The notes under the pieces were generated by a model. The model was not told where the DNA came from. It saw nothing but the letters and a program-made list of their open reading frames with translations, and searched no databases. A DNA stretch of 64,000 nucleotides. Origin: Dorea sp. AF36-15AT. GTDB lineage: Bacteria > Bacillota > Clostridia > Lachnospirales > Lachnospiraceae. Of this stretch, positions 28,255 to 38,275 are shown in pieces. Location of the stretch: NCBI RefSeq assembly GCF_003477705.1, contig NZ_QUDV01000001.1:496001-560000 (forward strand). Reading direction: 5' to 3'. The translations under genes and the position numbers were made by a program. Within the stretch, counting starts at the first letter, position 1. Every line of letters begins with the position of its first letter.

Positions 28255-28920
28255 ATGACAATTTTACAGACAAAGGATTTAAAAAAATATTATGGCACAG
28301 AACCGAACATTACTCGTGCTTTAGATGGTGTAAATTTTTCTGTTGAGCAAGGAGAATTTGTAGCAGTGGTAGGAACTTCGGGTTCCGGAAAATCCACGTT
28401 ACTTCATATGATGGGAGGCTTGGATACTCCAACATCAGGAAGTGTGGTCGTAGCAGGGAAGGAACTGGCTAAGATGAATGATGAGCAACTCACTATTTTT
28501 CGTAGGAGAAATATCGGTTTTATCTTCCAAAATTACAATTTGGTTCCGATTTTAAATGTTTATGAAAACATTGTTCTTCCAGTAGAGTTAGATGGAGATA
28601 CCGTAGATCAGAAATTTATGGATGAGGTGGTTACTATGTTGGGATTGGAAGATAAGCTAAAAAGTATGCCGAATAATCTTTCCGGCGGTCAGCAGCAGAG
28701 AGTGGCGATTGCAAGAGCCTTGGTTGCTAAACCTGCAATTGTGCTGGCCGATGAACCTACAGGTAATCTTGATTCTAAAACCAGTGCGGATGTTTTGGGA
28801 TTGCTTCAGAGAACCAGCAGGGAGTTTGATCAGACGTTGGTAATGATTACGCATAACAATGCTATTGCGCAGCTTGCTGACCGCATTGTGAGGATTGAAG
28901 ATGGAAAAATAGTAGGATAG
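28255..28920 (+). CDS. ABC transporter ATPase, module C
   Basis: 221 residues from ATG 28255 (AAAGGAAG 8 bases upstream; the in-frame GTG 28249 lies too close to it). Walker A GTSGSGKST, FQNYNLVPI, LSGGQQQR, LADEPTGNLDSKTS, ITHNN. Near-copy of the module B ATPase. It serves two downstream permeases, one apparently broken. Confidence 0.9.
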   Translation: MTILQTKDLKKYYGTEPNITRALDGVNFSVEQGEFVAVVGTSGSGKSTLLHMMGGLDTPTSGSVVVAGKELAKMNDEQLTIFRRRNIGFIFQNYNLVPILNVYENIVLPVELDGDTVDQKFMDEVVTMLGLEDKLKSMPNNLSGGQQQRVAIARALVAKPAIVLADEPTGNLDSKTSADVLGLLQRTSREFDQTLVMITHNNAIAQLADRIVRIEDGKIVG

Positions 28921-28931
28921 GGGTGATTTAT

Positions 28932-31327
28932 ATGACTTTACCTTTTGAAAATGATACAACAGAAATAATTCGTAAAATCGTTTTTGCACAATTAAAACAT
29001 GATAAATTAAAAAAATATCTCTCTATTTTTGCAATTTCTCTTGCAACATTTTTAATGACAGCAGTATTATTGCTCGTTTCGGGAATCATAGAAGTGAATA
29101 CAAATGGTGGAAACAGTATTACAGGTTCTTATCATGCCCTTGTTTCTGGTCTTACAAAGCAGCAGTATGAAAAATTATCTGCGGATGAACGAATAGAAAA
29201 ATTAGGATTTAATGTATTAGTAAAAAGTGCTTCTTCCGATGGCTTACAACTAAATATTTCTTGTTCCAATGAAGATAGTTTAGTGTTAAATGGATTATCT
29301 GTTTCTGAGGGGAACATGCACAGAAGAAAAATGAAATTTTAGTTGAAAAAGACTATTTGTCAAAACAGGGTATTGATGCGAAAATTGGCGATAAAATTGT
29401 TTTGCCGGGAGAAAACAATCAAGAAAGACAAGAGTTTGTTATTTCCGGTTATATAAAAACTTCTGCGAAGGGAACAGATCGTTCTTTGTACGCTGCTATT
29501 GTTTCTATGGAATATTTTCTTGATATAGATGGCTGGAATACATTGTCACCAATGGCGATGTTCCGTTTAAAATCCCAATATGCTTCTGAAAGTGAACAGA
29601 TTCAAAATGAGATTACGGAAATCTGTAAAGAAGCGGGTATTTTGCAGTCGCCATCTATCAATCATGCTTATTTGGAATTGAGCCAGCCATCTGTTTTATT
29701 GGTGATAGCAGGAATTGCCGGATTAGCAATTGTTATTATGGCAGGAGTTTTGGTTATTTACTGCATATTTTATATCTCTATTATCAATTCTATTCGTGAA
29801 TATGGTCAGCTTCGTACCATAGGCATGACAGAAAAACAGATTAAGAGATTAGTGTACAAAGAAGGAACTTCTTTATCTTTAATAGCAATACCGATAGGTC
29901 TTATAATGGGAACATTTTTATCTTATTTTTTGGTTCCGCAGGGATTCCAATTTAAAAATTTACTTTGGGCATATCCTATTGCTATATTGTTTTCTTATCT
30001 GACAGTACGGTTATCTATTAGAAAACCAGCAGTTATTGCAGCAAGTGTATCTCCTATAGAAGCGTATCGATATGAGACAGGTTCAAATTATGGGGATAAA
30101 TATAAAGGGAAAAAGATAACTCCTATTTCATTGGCAAAAGAGCAGATTATACGAGACAAGAAAAAGAATGTTCTAACGATTACATCTTTGGTTTTAACAG
30201 GAGTATTGTTGTTTGGAACATCTTCGATACTTTCCTCTATTAACGCAAGGGATATGGCGTTGTCTGGATTTTCATTAGGACAATTTTATATTCGAATACA
30301 GGATCAGGAATTAAGAGAAAATGCTTTAGAAACTGTTGAGAGTAATAGCCCATTTACAGAAGAATCATATAACGCACTCGGTCAAGTGAGTGGTGTAAAA
30401 CAAATAACAACAATTACCAATCTTCCGGTATCTAATGACTTAAATGCAAAAGAATCAAATGGGGCAATCGTTGGATTTGACGAAACTGATATGGATTTAA
30501 TCGAAGAATGTAATTTAGGCAAACCTATTCCGAAATATCAAGAAATAGCATCTAAAAATCAGATTATTATTGGGCGCCCAAGTGATTTCGAAGAATATTT
30601 TGGAATACAGCCGGAAGTTGGAAATTCTATAAAATTAAAAGTGTTTGACGGCACAGAGACGAAAGAGATGGAGTTCTCAATTGCAGCCGTATTGGATGAA
30701 AATAAAATCGGAAATAATGGAGATAAAATTGATATGCTGTTACTTCCAAATGATTCTATGAAAAAAATTGTCTCATCTAATATGACATATCAGTGGGTGA
30801 TTCGCGTGGACGAAAAAATGGAGCAACAGGCAGAAAAAGAGATTAAACAGATTCTGGTGACAAATCCACGATTAGCTGTTACTACATTATCTGGAGCTAT
30901 TGCCCAAAATGAGAATTTCTTACAAGGAATGATTTTGGCACTTGCTGTGATTATTATATTTATCAGTTGCTTTGCAATTATGAATTTACTAAACACCATT
31001 TTTACTGGTGTAATTGTTAGACAAAAAGAATTTGCACTCATGCGTTCCGTAGGAATGACACAAAAACAGCTTACAATTATGGTATGTTGCGAAGGGCTGC
31101 TTATTGTTTCGGTTGGATTGATTTTATCTTTGATTGTTGGTGGTTTTATCGGTTATCTTCTTTGTGCTTTATTAAAAAATGGGTTGATGACGTACTTAAA
31201 TTATCAGTTTCCATTTAGTGTGACATTGGTTTATTGCATGCTAGTTGTAATTTGTTCTTTGTTGGTATCAGAGATTGCATTAAGGCATCAAAAAAATATG
31301 TCTCTTATAGAACTCTTAAGGAGGTGA
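28932..31327 (+). pseudogene. FtsX-type ABC permease C1, broken by one frameshift
   Basis: The first part (28932-29342) starts MTLPFENDTTEIIRKIV and has one helix and the start of the extracellular domain, then ends SEGNMHRRKMKF-stop. The second part (to 31327) continues the same protein in another frame. Adding one G in the G4 run at 29309-29312 gives VSEGEHAQKKNEILVEKDYLSKQG, which matches the alignable region of permease B (GDLPEEKNEIVVSKEWLSK). All the rest, including both FtsX modules, is open, so the break is recent, a slippage-prone site, or a sequencing error. Full length would be ~800 residues. Confidence 0.8.
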
Positions 31328-31332
31328 CACAT

Positions 31333-33717
31333 ATGACACTACCTTTTGAAAATGATACAAGAACCATAATAAAACGTATTTCGAGCAGGAATATATCGGC
31401 AAATCGAAAAAGAAATATCTTTATTGTTTTGACGATTGCACTTGCCAGTGCATTACTATCTGCCATTGTCCTTTATGGATTTGGAGTGCCGCAGGAAACA
31501 CAAAAACTTAATCAAAAGACAGCGCAGATCGTATATCATGCTATTTCTGAACAGCAGGGGAAGGAATTGTACAATCAAAAAGAAATTGCGTGGGTGGGAG
31601 AGTTTTTTCATGCATTTTCTGAACAGGTAAATCATTCAACCGTTAATTTTACTTACGCAAATGCAGATATGCTAAAATCGCAAAGTATGCCCTATTCAGG
31701 AGATTTGCCAACTTTGGAAGATGAAATTGTAGTGCAGGAATCCTTTTTGGATAGCTTGGGCTATTCCAATGAATTAGGACAGACAATCAACATTCCGTTT
31801 TCGGATGGCACTACCCACGATTTCAAATTAACAGGAATCTTAAATGTGAAAACTGGAGATATTGGACGCTATACCGCCATTATATCAAAAGAACTGGCAG
31901 AGCAGCAGTATGGAAATAATATAGGGATGGACTATTATATCGGCTTAAAGAACGCCCAAAATATGAGTGAAGAAGAAGCCACCAGCTATGCAAACACTCT
32001 GGCACAGCAATTAGAAATTTCCGACGAGAATGTGATTGTCCGTTCCACATATTTCAACTTAAAGGACGAAAATCGAGGAAGTGATATGCTGTTTTATTTC
32101 TTGATTGGCTTTATAACTTTCGTTGGTTCCGGTATTGTTATCTATTCGATTTTTTATATTTCAGTAGCAAGCAGTATTCGTAACTACGGGCAGCTTCGCA
32201 CAATCGGAACTACAAAACGACAGATTAAAAAGATGGTTTACCGCGAAGGAAAATCACTTGCCGCGATTGCTATTCCTATTGGTTTGATTATCGGAAATGT
32301 AATCGGATACTTTTTAGTTCCTGCTGGCTGGTACTGGCTGACTGCTTTATGTGTGACGGTTGGAGTTGGACTTTTTGCTTTTATCATTGTAATGATTTCC
32401 ATTCGTACACCCGTAAAAAAAGCTGCGGCTGTCTCACCGATGGAAGCATTGCGATATTCCGATTATAAAGGGAAGATGAAAGAAAGCTCCGTGCTGCACC
32501 GTAAAATAACCCCTGCTTCACTTGCTAAAATGAATCTGTCCAGACAAAAGACAAAATCCATTTTAACAATACTTTCTCTTTCGCTTGGCGGAGTGTTAGT
32601 TGTATTGATTTCAACCATGTTGGTTTCTTATGATGGTGTTGCAGAGGCACGAGGAAGGGAGTTCCCCACTGGTGAATTTAACATTCAGCTCAATGCAAAT
32701 CAATCTTGGGATACTGCCGATGTTTCTTTGGCTGGATTACAGCAAAAGAATTTACTAAATTCTGATTTTGTAAATGCAGTAGAGTCTATTGATGGCGTTA
32801 CAGGAACGAAACGCTGGTATTACACAGACGCAGAATATCGTGTAAATGATTATGATGATAACTGGATTTATGGATTTGCCAAAGAAGATGTTTCCGTATT
32901 GGAGGAAAACTTGATTGCCGGAACCGTTGATTACGATGAATTGGTATCAAAAAATGGCATAATTCTTATAAATGATACAGCGGAAAATCTATCGCTATCT
33001 GCACAGCTCGGTGATGATGTCGAAGTTGATTTTCTAACGAAATCAGGACAAACGATAACCCAGAGCTATACGATTATGGGAATTGTCAGCAATTTCAGTC
33101 ACCCGGCGTTTAATATGTGTTTTGCTATGCCCATGGAGCTTATGAATGAAGCGTGCGGAATGGATTGTTCGGGAACTGTATCGGTAATGACTGAAACGAA
33201 TAAATCTGATACGATTGAAGCTTCCTTAAATCAGCTGATAGACGGAAATAGTGATTTGGTTATGGATACCATAGAAGAAAGTATCACTTATTATAGTAGG
33301 AATCAGCAACTTACCTTTGGAGCATTATTGATAGTAGCTATTATTGTCGTGGTTTTTTCCTTCATCAACCTTGTCAATACAACAATCACAAACTTTCTGT
33401 CCAGGAGACAGGAAATAGGGATGTTACAGGCGATTGGTTTAAGTAAAAAGCAACTGATCAAAATGCTGTGTTATGAGGGGATGCTTTATTCCGTTTTTGC
33501 TACGCTTGTAACATTGGTTTTGGGGGCTGGACTTGGTTTCCTATGCGTACAGACAGTTGCGAAAACAATAAACCCATACTTCTATTATTCATTCCCATGG
33601 CTGGTTATATTGATATATTTGGCAATCCTTCTGATTGTACAGTTTATCTTGATTTCTTATACAACTGGAAATTTGAAAAAACAATCTCTTGTTGAGCAAA
33701 TCAGAGCGATGGAATAA
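31333..33717 (+). CDS. FtsX-type ABC permease C2
   Basis: 794 residues from ATG 31333 (AAGGAGGTGAC upstream; the frame is open further up, but that part overlaps permease C1). MTLPFENDTRTIIKRISSRNIS start, helix near 35-55, extracellular domain, helices near 255-280, 310-345 and 350-370, second module from about 420, three final helices, C-terminus KKQSLVEQIRAME like permease B. Intact, so module C can work with this permease even if C1 is lost. Confidence 0.88.
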   Translation: MTLPFENDTRTIIKRISSRNISANRKRNIFIVLTIALASALLSAIVLYGFGVPQETQKLNQKTAQIVYHAISEQQGKELYNQKEIAWVGEFFHAFSEQVNHSTVNFTYANADMLKSQSMPYSGDLPTLEDEIVVQESFLDSLGYSNELGQTINIPFSDGTTHDFKLTGILNVKTGDIGRYTAIISKELAEQQYGNNIGMDYYIGLKNAQNMSEEEATSYANTLAQQLEISDENVIVRSTYFNLKDENRGSDMLFYFLIGFITFVGSGIVIYSIFYISVASSIRNYGQLRTIGTTKRQIKKMVYREGKSLAAIAIPIGLIIGNVIGYFLVPAGWYWLTALCVTVGVGLFAFIIVMISIRTPVKKAAAVSPMEALRYSDYKGKMKESSVLHRKITPASLAKMNLSRQKTKSILTILSLSLGGVLVVLISTMLVSYDGVAEARGREFPTGEFNIQLNANQSWDTADVSLAGLQQKNLLNSDFVNAVESIDGVTGTKRWYYTDAEYRVNDYDDNWIYGFAKEDVSVLEENLIAGTVDYDELVSKNGIILINDTAENLSLSAQLGDDVEVDFLTKSGQTITQSYTIMGIVSNFSHPAFNMCFAMPMELMNEACGMDCSGTVSVMTETNKSDTIEASLNQLIDGNSDLVMDTIEESITYYSRNQQLTFGALLIVAIIVVVFSFINLVNTTITNFLSRRQEIGMLQAIGLSKKQLIKMLCYEGMLYSVFATLVTLVLGAGLGFLCVQTVAKTINPYFYYSFPWLVILIYLAILLIVQFILISYTTGNLKKQSLVEQIRAME

Positions 33718-33915
33718 CTGCATTCAGAGTTTTGTCTACGCTGAACGAGGATGCAGACAGAGTATTTTTTGATACACTTATTGAGGAGTTTTGTAACGAG
33801 ACACCGGGGACTACATTCTTAAGTTTTTTGTGATATGGCATAGGAGAAGATAATACTATAAATTTTTGAAAAAACGATCATTAATCAATAAATATAATAA
33901 TTTGTGTGATTTAGG

Positions 33916-33944
33916 ACATTTCTGTGACATTTGTATTTTACAAT
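33916..33944 (+). promoter_or_regulatory. tandem ACATTT operator and -10, before pseudo-ABC gene 1
   Basis: ACATTT at 33916-33921 and 33927-33932 and TACAAT at 33939-33944, inter-repeat CTGTG. Nearly identical to the site at 40174 over about 35 bases, including the sequence down to the ribosome site. The 198 bases upstream (33718-33915) show no gene. Confidence 0.8.
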
Positions 33945-33970
33945 ATGACTATAGAAAGTAGGTGTCCTTT

Positions 33971-34879
33971 ATGAAAAAGAATCACGAGGTTGTTGGATTG
34001 GTTATTGATGCAATTCAACAAAACGATACGCTGAGGTTTTTATCAGCAATAACAGGGTGTACAATTAAAGATTTTGATAAGATAACTTACAATGGAAGCA
34101 GAACAGTAGGAGATTATCTATCTATTCTTCCCATATTTCAAAATGATGTATTTTCGATGCAGGCAATGTTGGAACTGGCAGGTTTGGAAACAAAAGAGAA
34201 TTATCGAATTGAAGAATTGACAATTGGTGAGAAGAAATTACTACTATTGATAACTCTTATTGTTGATACATCAAAACAATATCTACTTCAAAATTTATTT
34301 CAGAATATGCAGGTGTCAGAAGTGAAATGTGCTACTGAATTGCTTATAGAAATGTCAACATATATGGATATCATTTTGATTAGCCCATCAACGTATGGAT
34401 ATGAAATTTGTGACAAAACGATTTACTGGCCTGATAATAACACAATAGATAATCGCGAATTCCATATCTCACGAAATAAGATCAAAGAAATGTGTATCAT
34501 GCCTACCTTTATTATGAAGGAAATTATAAAGGTGATAAAAGAAAATGAAACTACAGATATTGCAATACCACTTTGGAATGTAGTTCCGGGAGAATATGAA
34601 GAATACGCATATCAGGTATTAAATTCAAATGCAGATAAGGAAAAATTTAATTATCCATATATATCGCACAGACCTTTCCGATACGGTGATGTTTATTGGA
34701 TTATGGAGCATCAATTACAGGAATTGGAAATAAATGGTAGCAGGTGCTTTGAAGAAGCTCATTTTATACCAGACGAAGCAATAATTCATGTGAAGTGCAG
34801 CGAATATTTTTTCAGGTGTTGTAAAGAAGCGGAAAGAATTTTTTATGACTATGCAAAAAATGATGTGGAGGAATTATAA
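33971..34879 (+). CDS. pseudo-ABC nucleotide-binding protein 1 (no Walker A), unknown role
   Basis: 302 residues from ATG 33971. No family name is known to me. The N-terminal ~150 follow the course of a BcrA-type ABC ATPase, but key residues are gone: GLVIDAIQQNDTLRFLSAITG where GLLGxNGAGKTT would be, ITYNG, then ELTIGEKKLLLL in the place of the LSGGQ signature and MSTYMDIILISPSTYGYEICDKTIYW in the place of the H-loop/D-x-I strand. The C-terminal ~150 residues (PGEYEEYAYQVLNS, ISHRPFRYGDVYWIMEHQLQELE, KCSEYFFRCCKE) are a second, unrecognised domain. It has its own ACATTT promoter. Inference: a non-hydrolysing sensor or regulator of the resistance pumps. Paralogue at 40231. Confidence 0.6.
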   Translation: MKKNHEVVGLVIDAIQQNDTLRFLSAITGCTIKDFDKITYNGSRTVGDYLSILPIFQNDVFSMQAMLELAGLETKENYRIEELTIGEKKLLLLITLIVDTSKQYLLQNLFQNMQVSEVKCATELLIEMSTYMDIILISPSTYGYEICDKTIYWPDNNTIDNREFHISRNKIKEMCIMPTFIMKEIIKVIKENETTDIAIPLWNVVPGEYEEYAYQVLNSNADKEKFNYPYISHRPFRYGDVYWIMEHQLQELEINGSRCFEEAHFIPDEAIIHVKCSEYFFRCCKEAERIFYDYAKNDVEEL

Positions 34880-34968
34880 ATATAACGAAAAACGGAAAAA
34901 AGAGGAAGTTGTTCATTGTTGAATAACTGATAGTTTCTGAATTCAGGATGAAAAAAGTGGGGATAAAT

Positions 34969-35385
34969 ATGAAAGTATTGGTTAGTGCCTGTATTATGGG
35001 ATCGAACTGTAAATACAATGGGAAAAACAACGTAAATATAAGAGCTATCAATTTCTTGAAAGATAAAGAAGTTATTTCTATCTGCCCGGAAGTATTAGCA
35101 GGTATGAAAATTCCTAGACCTTGTGCAGAAATTGTGAATGGAAGAGTAGTTGATGAAACCGGAAATGACGTTAGTTTAGAATATGATAAAGCAGTATCAA
35201 TCGCATTATCGAAAATTCAAAATGAAAATATTGACCTCGTTATATTGCAATCCAGAAGTCCGACTTGTGGGGTCAATCAGATATATGATGGTAGCTTTAC
35301 TGGGAAACTAATTGGGGGAATGGGATTGTTTGCAAAAGAACTAAAACAAAGGGGATATAAGGTTATTGATGTCGAAGAAATATAA
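34969..35385 (+). CDS. DUF523/TudS-like protein
   Basis: 138 residues from ATG 34969, which gives the family start MKVLVSACIMGSNCKYNG; ATG 34948 would add seven residues. Conserved cysteines at SAC, NC, CPE and PTCG fit the DUF523 family, where TudS binds a 4Fe-4S cluster and removes sulphur from thiouracil (family knowledge). PRPCAEI and GGMGLFAKEL motifs are present. Its role in a resistance island is unclear; it may be a passenger. Confidence 0.8.
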   Translation: MKVLVSACIMGSNCKYNGKNNVNIRAINFLKDKEVISICPEVLAGMKIPRPCAEIVNGRVVDETGNDVSLEYDKAVSIALSKIQNENIDLVILQSRSPTCGVNQIYDGSFTGKLIGGMGLFAKELKQRGYKVIDVEEI

Positions 35386-35478
35386 GTTTTCCGTTTCTTG
35401 TTGATCCAAATAACGAATTCGAATTTTTTAATTGTATAATATCATTTGGAAAGATAGAAAAATTTCATAAAGAATCAT

Positions 35479-35512
35479 AAAAAGCAGGTTTCTGAATGGG
35501 AACTTGCTTTTT
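35479..35512 (+). terminator. terminator after DUF523 gene
   Basis: AAAAAGCAGGTTTC / GAACTTGCTTTTT imperfect stem, loop TGAATGG, T-run. Confidence 0.7.
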
Positions 35513-35531
35513 AACAATCTGATTTTATTTC

Positions 35532-35560
35532 TTGTGTCCTTTAAAATATAGAATTATAAT
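35532..35560 (+). promoter_or_regulatory. promoter of regulator 3 operon
   Basis: TTGTGT at 35532-35537, 17-base spacer, TATAAT at 35555-35560. A normal constitutive-type promoter with no ACATTT repeats, unlike regulators 1 and 2. Confidence 0.65.
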
Positions 35561-35595
35561 GAAATGGAATCTCATTTTGGAAGGAGAAGTAATAG

Positions 35596-36291
35596 ATGCA
35601 CAATGTTTTGATAATTGATGATGATCGAGAACTTTGTCTTCTGATTAAACGCAGTGTTCTATTAGAAGATATAGAAGCAGATTTTTGTAATACAGGAAAA
35701 GCAGGATTACAAAAATTAAAAGAAAAGCAATATCAGCTTGTTATACTAGATGTAATGATGCCTGGAATGGATGGTTTTGAAACATTGGAAAAGATTAGGA
35801 AAGAGAGCAGTCTGCCTATTTTAATGTTTACCTCTAAAAATGACAGTGCTTCAAAAGTGCGGGGGTTACGGGCTGGAGCAGATGATTATTTAACAAAGCC
35901 TTTTGATATGGATGAACTGATTGCCCGTATTGTTTCTTTGATCCGCCGCTATACTCGCTTTAATCAGCAGGATGGAACAGCACAACAGAAACTCGAATTT
36001 GATGGGCTGCAAATTGACCTTGAAAATCGTTCTGTTACTACGGAAAATGGCACTTTTGAACTTCCGCCAAAGGAATTTGATCTGCTCTTGTACTGTGTAA
36101 AACATCAGGGGAAAATTTTGACAAAACAGCAGATTTATGAGGAAGTATGGGGTGAAGAATATTTCTATGATGACAGTAATATTATGGCGATTATCAGCCG
36201 ACTTCGTAAAAAATTGGAAGTCAATACTTCAAATCCAAAGTATATCCAAACGGTCAAAGGGATTGGCTACCGTTTTAATAAGGAGGTATAG
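35596..36291 (+). CDS. OmpR-family response regulator 3 (lantibiotic-locus type)
   Basis: 231 residues: DDD acidic cluster (8-10), D in VILDVMMPGMDG (about 52), K in DDYLTKPFD (about 101), winged helix ending VKGIGYRFNKE. Divergent from regulators 1 and 2. Followed after 5 bases by kinase 3 and then the LanFEG-type exporter, the arrangement of lantibiotic immunity loci. GGAAGGAG precedes ATG 35596. It probably binds the four GCAAGG repeats before the exporter (inference). Confidence 0.85.
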   Translation: MHNVLIIDDDRELCLLIKRSVLLEDIEADFCNTGKAGLQKLKEKQYQLVILDVMMPGMDGFETLEKIRKESSLPILMFTSKNDSASKVRGLRAGADDYLTKPFDMDELIARIVSLIRRYTRFNQQDGTAQQKLEFDGLQIDLENRSVTTENGTFELPPKEFDLLLYCVKHQGKILTKQQIYEEVWGEEYFYDDSNIMAIISRLRKKLEVNTSNPKYIQTVKGIGYRFNKEV

Positions 36292-36296
36292 CTGGT

Positions 36297-37214
36297 ATGG
36301 AAATTATCGTTTTCTTGTCCATTGTGATTGCTGTTTTGGCTGTGCTAACATCCATCGTTCTCATTCGACGCATAAAAAAGCAAATAGCAGAAATGACCGA
36401 TGCTCTGATTGATGTAAAAAATGGAAATGGCAATCGGCGTATTTTGTCTGCAACAAATGAACTGGTAGCCCCTCTTGCCTATGAAATCAATGAGATTGTT
36501 GTGTCCTATGAAATCAAACTTTCGATTGTCCGACAGACAGAAGAAACCAACCGCCAGCTTATGACGAGCCTTTCCCACGATGTTCGGACGCCCCTTACCA
36601 CTCTGATCGGGTATCTGGATGCTGCACACAAAGGGCTTGTCACAGGAAAAGACCGGGAGGACTATATCGAAACTGCCCGTCGGAAAGCCCACGATCTGAA
36701 AGAATATATTGATGTACTCTTTGATTGGTTCAAGTTAAATTCCAACGAGTTTGCTTTGGAAATCCAGAGCGTTGAGGCCGCAGAGCTGACAAGAAATATC
36801 CTGATCGATTGGATACCTATTTTTGAGGATAAACAGGTCGATTATGACATTGATATTCCCGAACAGCCTATCCGGGTAAGACTGGATGTGGATAGCTATA
36901 TGAGGATCATCAATAATCTCATTCAAAATGTAATCGCTCACAGTTATGCGGACAAAATTAAAATTTCCCTATCGAAGAAGGAAAACAACATGGAGCTGCT
37001 GCTGGCGGATAATGGAGTGGGAATTGAGAAAGAAGATTTGAAACACATTTTTGAACGGCTTTATAAGTGTGATAAAGGACGGTCTGAAAAAGGCAGCGGA
37101 CTTGGTCTTTCTATTGTCCATCAGCTTGTAGAAAAGATGGGTGGAAGCATAACAGTTGAAAGTGTACCGGAAAAAGGAACTGAATTTATATTGCTTTTTC
37201 CCTTGGAGATTTAA
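36297..37214 (+). CDS. sensor histidine kinase 3
   Basis: 305 residues with one N-terminal helix (about 3-22) and no extracellular domain, a HAMP-like linker, an H box TSLSHDVRTPLTT (H near 97) and HATPase motifs NLIQNVIAHS, DNGVGI and GSGLGLSIV. Short, loop-less kinases of this kind accompany lantibiotic immunity transporters. The AAGGAGG ribosome site lies in the end of the regulator gene. Confidence 0.85.
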   Translation: MEIIVFLSIVIAVLAVLTSIVLIRRIKKQIAEMTDALIDVKNGNGNRRILSATNELVAPLAYEINEIVVSYEIKLSIVRQTEETNRQLMTSLSHDVRTPLTTLIGYLDAAHKGLVTGKDREDYIETARRKAHDLKEYIDVLFDWFKLNSNEFALEIQSVEAAELTRNILIDWIPIFEDKQVDYDIDIPEQPIRVRLDVDSYMRIINNLIQNVIAHSYADKIKISLSKKENNMELLLADNGVGIEKEDLKHIFERLYKCDKGRSEKGSGLGLSIVHQLVEKMGGSITVESVPEKGTEFILLFPLEI

Positions 37215-37217
37215 GCG

Positions 37218-37254
37218 GGTTCCCGTCCTTATGGCGGGAACCTTTGTCATTTTG
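37218..37254 (+). terminator. terminator after kinase 3
   Basis: GGTTCCCG / CGGGAACC perfect 8-bp stem, loop TCCTTATGG, then TTTGTCATTTT. Confidence 0.8.
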
Positions 37255-37268
37255 CCGGAATTCAAATT

Positions 37269-37322
37269 GCAAGGTTAATGCAAGGTTGCGGCAAGGTTAA
37301 TGCAAGACTGGCGTGATAGAAT
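37269..37322 (+). promoter_or_regulatory. four phased GCAAGG repeats and -10, before LanFEG-type exporter
   Basis: GCAAGGTT at 37269, 37280 and 37291 and GCAAGACT at 37302: four direct repeats at exactly 11-bp steps, one per helical turn, then TAGAAT at 37317-37322. Layout expected for cooperative binding of an OmpR-type regulator dimer pair; regulator 3 is the obvious candidate. Confidence 0.75.
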
Positions 37323-37348
37323 ACCTTATAGAACAGGAGGTTTTGAAT

Positions 37349-38275
37349 ATGGATACAAATTACATCATTGAAACAAAAAATCTGACGAAGCAATACGGCT
37401 CACAAAAGAGTGTGGCTGACTTAAATATCCATGTGAAGCGTGGGAGAATTTATGGTCTGCTGGGCAGAAACGGAGCCGGAAAAACCACTACCATGAAAAT
37501 GCTGTTGGGCTTAACGAAGCCGACTTCCGGGGAGGTCAAAATCTGGGGAAAGCCTTTGCAGGGGAATGAAAAGAAGTTGCTGCCCCGTATCGGCAGCCTG
37601 ATTGAGTCCCCCGGCTTTTATCCCAATCTGACCGGCACAGAGAACCTGCGTATCTTTGCTACCCTGCGGGGTGTACCAAACAATCATGCCATCAAAGACG
37701 CTCTGGATTTGGTAGAACTGCCCTATAAAGATAAAAAGCTCTTTTCGCAGTATTCCCTTGGCATGAAGCAGCGTCTTGCCATTGCCCTTGCCGTCATGCA
37801 CGATCCGGAGCTTTTGATTTTGGATGAGCCAATCAACGGGCTTGATCCCATCGGCATTGCAGAGGTGCGCTCCTTTATTCGGGAACTTTGCAACGCAAAA
37901 GGAAAAACGATTCTGATTTCCAGTCACATTCTTTCAGAGATTTCCCTGTTGGCTGACGATATTGGAATTATCGACCACGGTGTATTGCTGGAAGAAGAAA
38001 GCCTTGCCGAGTTGGAGCAAAAAAGCAGTAAGCATATTCGTTTTACGCTCTCTGATACTGCACAGGCGGCAAGAATTTTGGAATGCAATTTCCATGAAAA
38101 CCATTTCTCTATACAGGACGACCACAATCTGCGCCTGCACAACCTTGATCTGCCTGTGGGGAAAATAGTAACTGCCTTTGTAGAAAACGGATTGGAGGTA
38201 TCGGAGGCGCATACCTGTGAAGAAAGCCTTGAAGATTACTTCAAGCGTGTGACGGGAGGCGAGGGAATTGCTTAA
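37349..38275 (+). CDS. BcrA/LanF-type ABC ATPase
   Basis: 308 residues from ATG 37349 (AGGAGG upstream; the frame opens at 37313). Walker A GRNGAGKTT near residue 40, Q-loop IESPGFYPNLTG, signature YSLGMKQR, Walker B LLILDEPINGLDP, H-loop ISSHILSEI, and a C-terminal ~90-residue domain typical of bacitracin/lantibiotic protection ATPases. Overlaps the next gene by 8 bases. With two permeases it forms an exporter that removes lantibiotic from the membrane (family knowledge). Confidence 0.88.
   Translation: MDTNYIIETKNLTKQYGSQKSVADLNIHVKRGRIYGLLGRNGAGKTTTMKMLLGLTKPTSGEVKIWGKPLQGNEKKLLPRIGSLIESPGFYPNLTGTENLRIFATLRGVPNNHAIKDALDLVELPYKDKKLFSQYSLGMKQRLAIALAVMHDPELLILDEPINGLDPIGIAEVRSFIRELCNAKGKTILISSHILSEISLLADDIGIIDHGVLLEEESLAELEQKSSKHIRFTLSDTAQAARILECNFHENHFSIQDDHNLRLHNLDLPVGKIVTAFVENGLEVSEAHTCEESLEDYFKRVTGGEGIA

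Noticed and set aside
37269..37310. Short repeat array considered as a CRISPR
   Set aside because: Units are 8 bases at 11-bp steps, no spacers and no cas genes; it is an operator. The same applies to 42906-42944.
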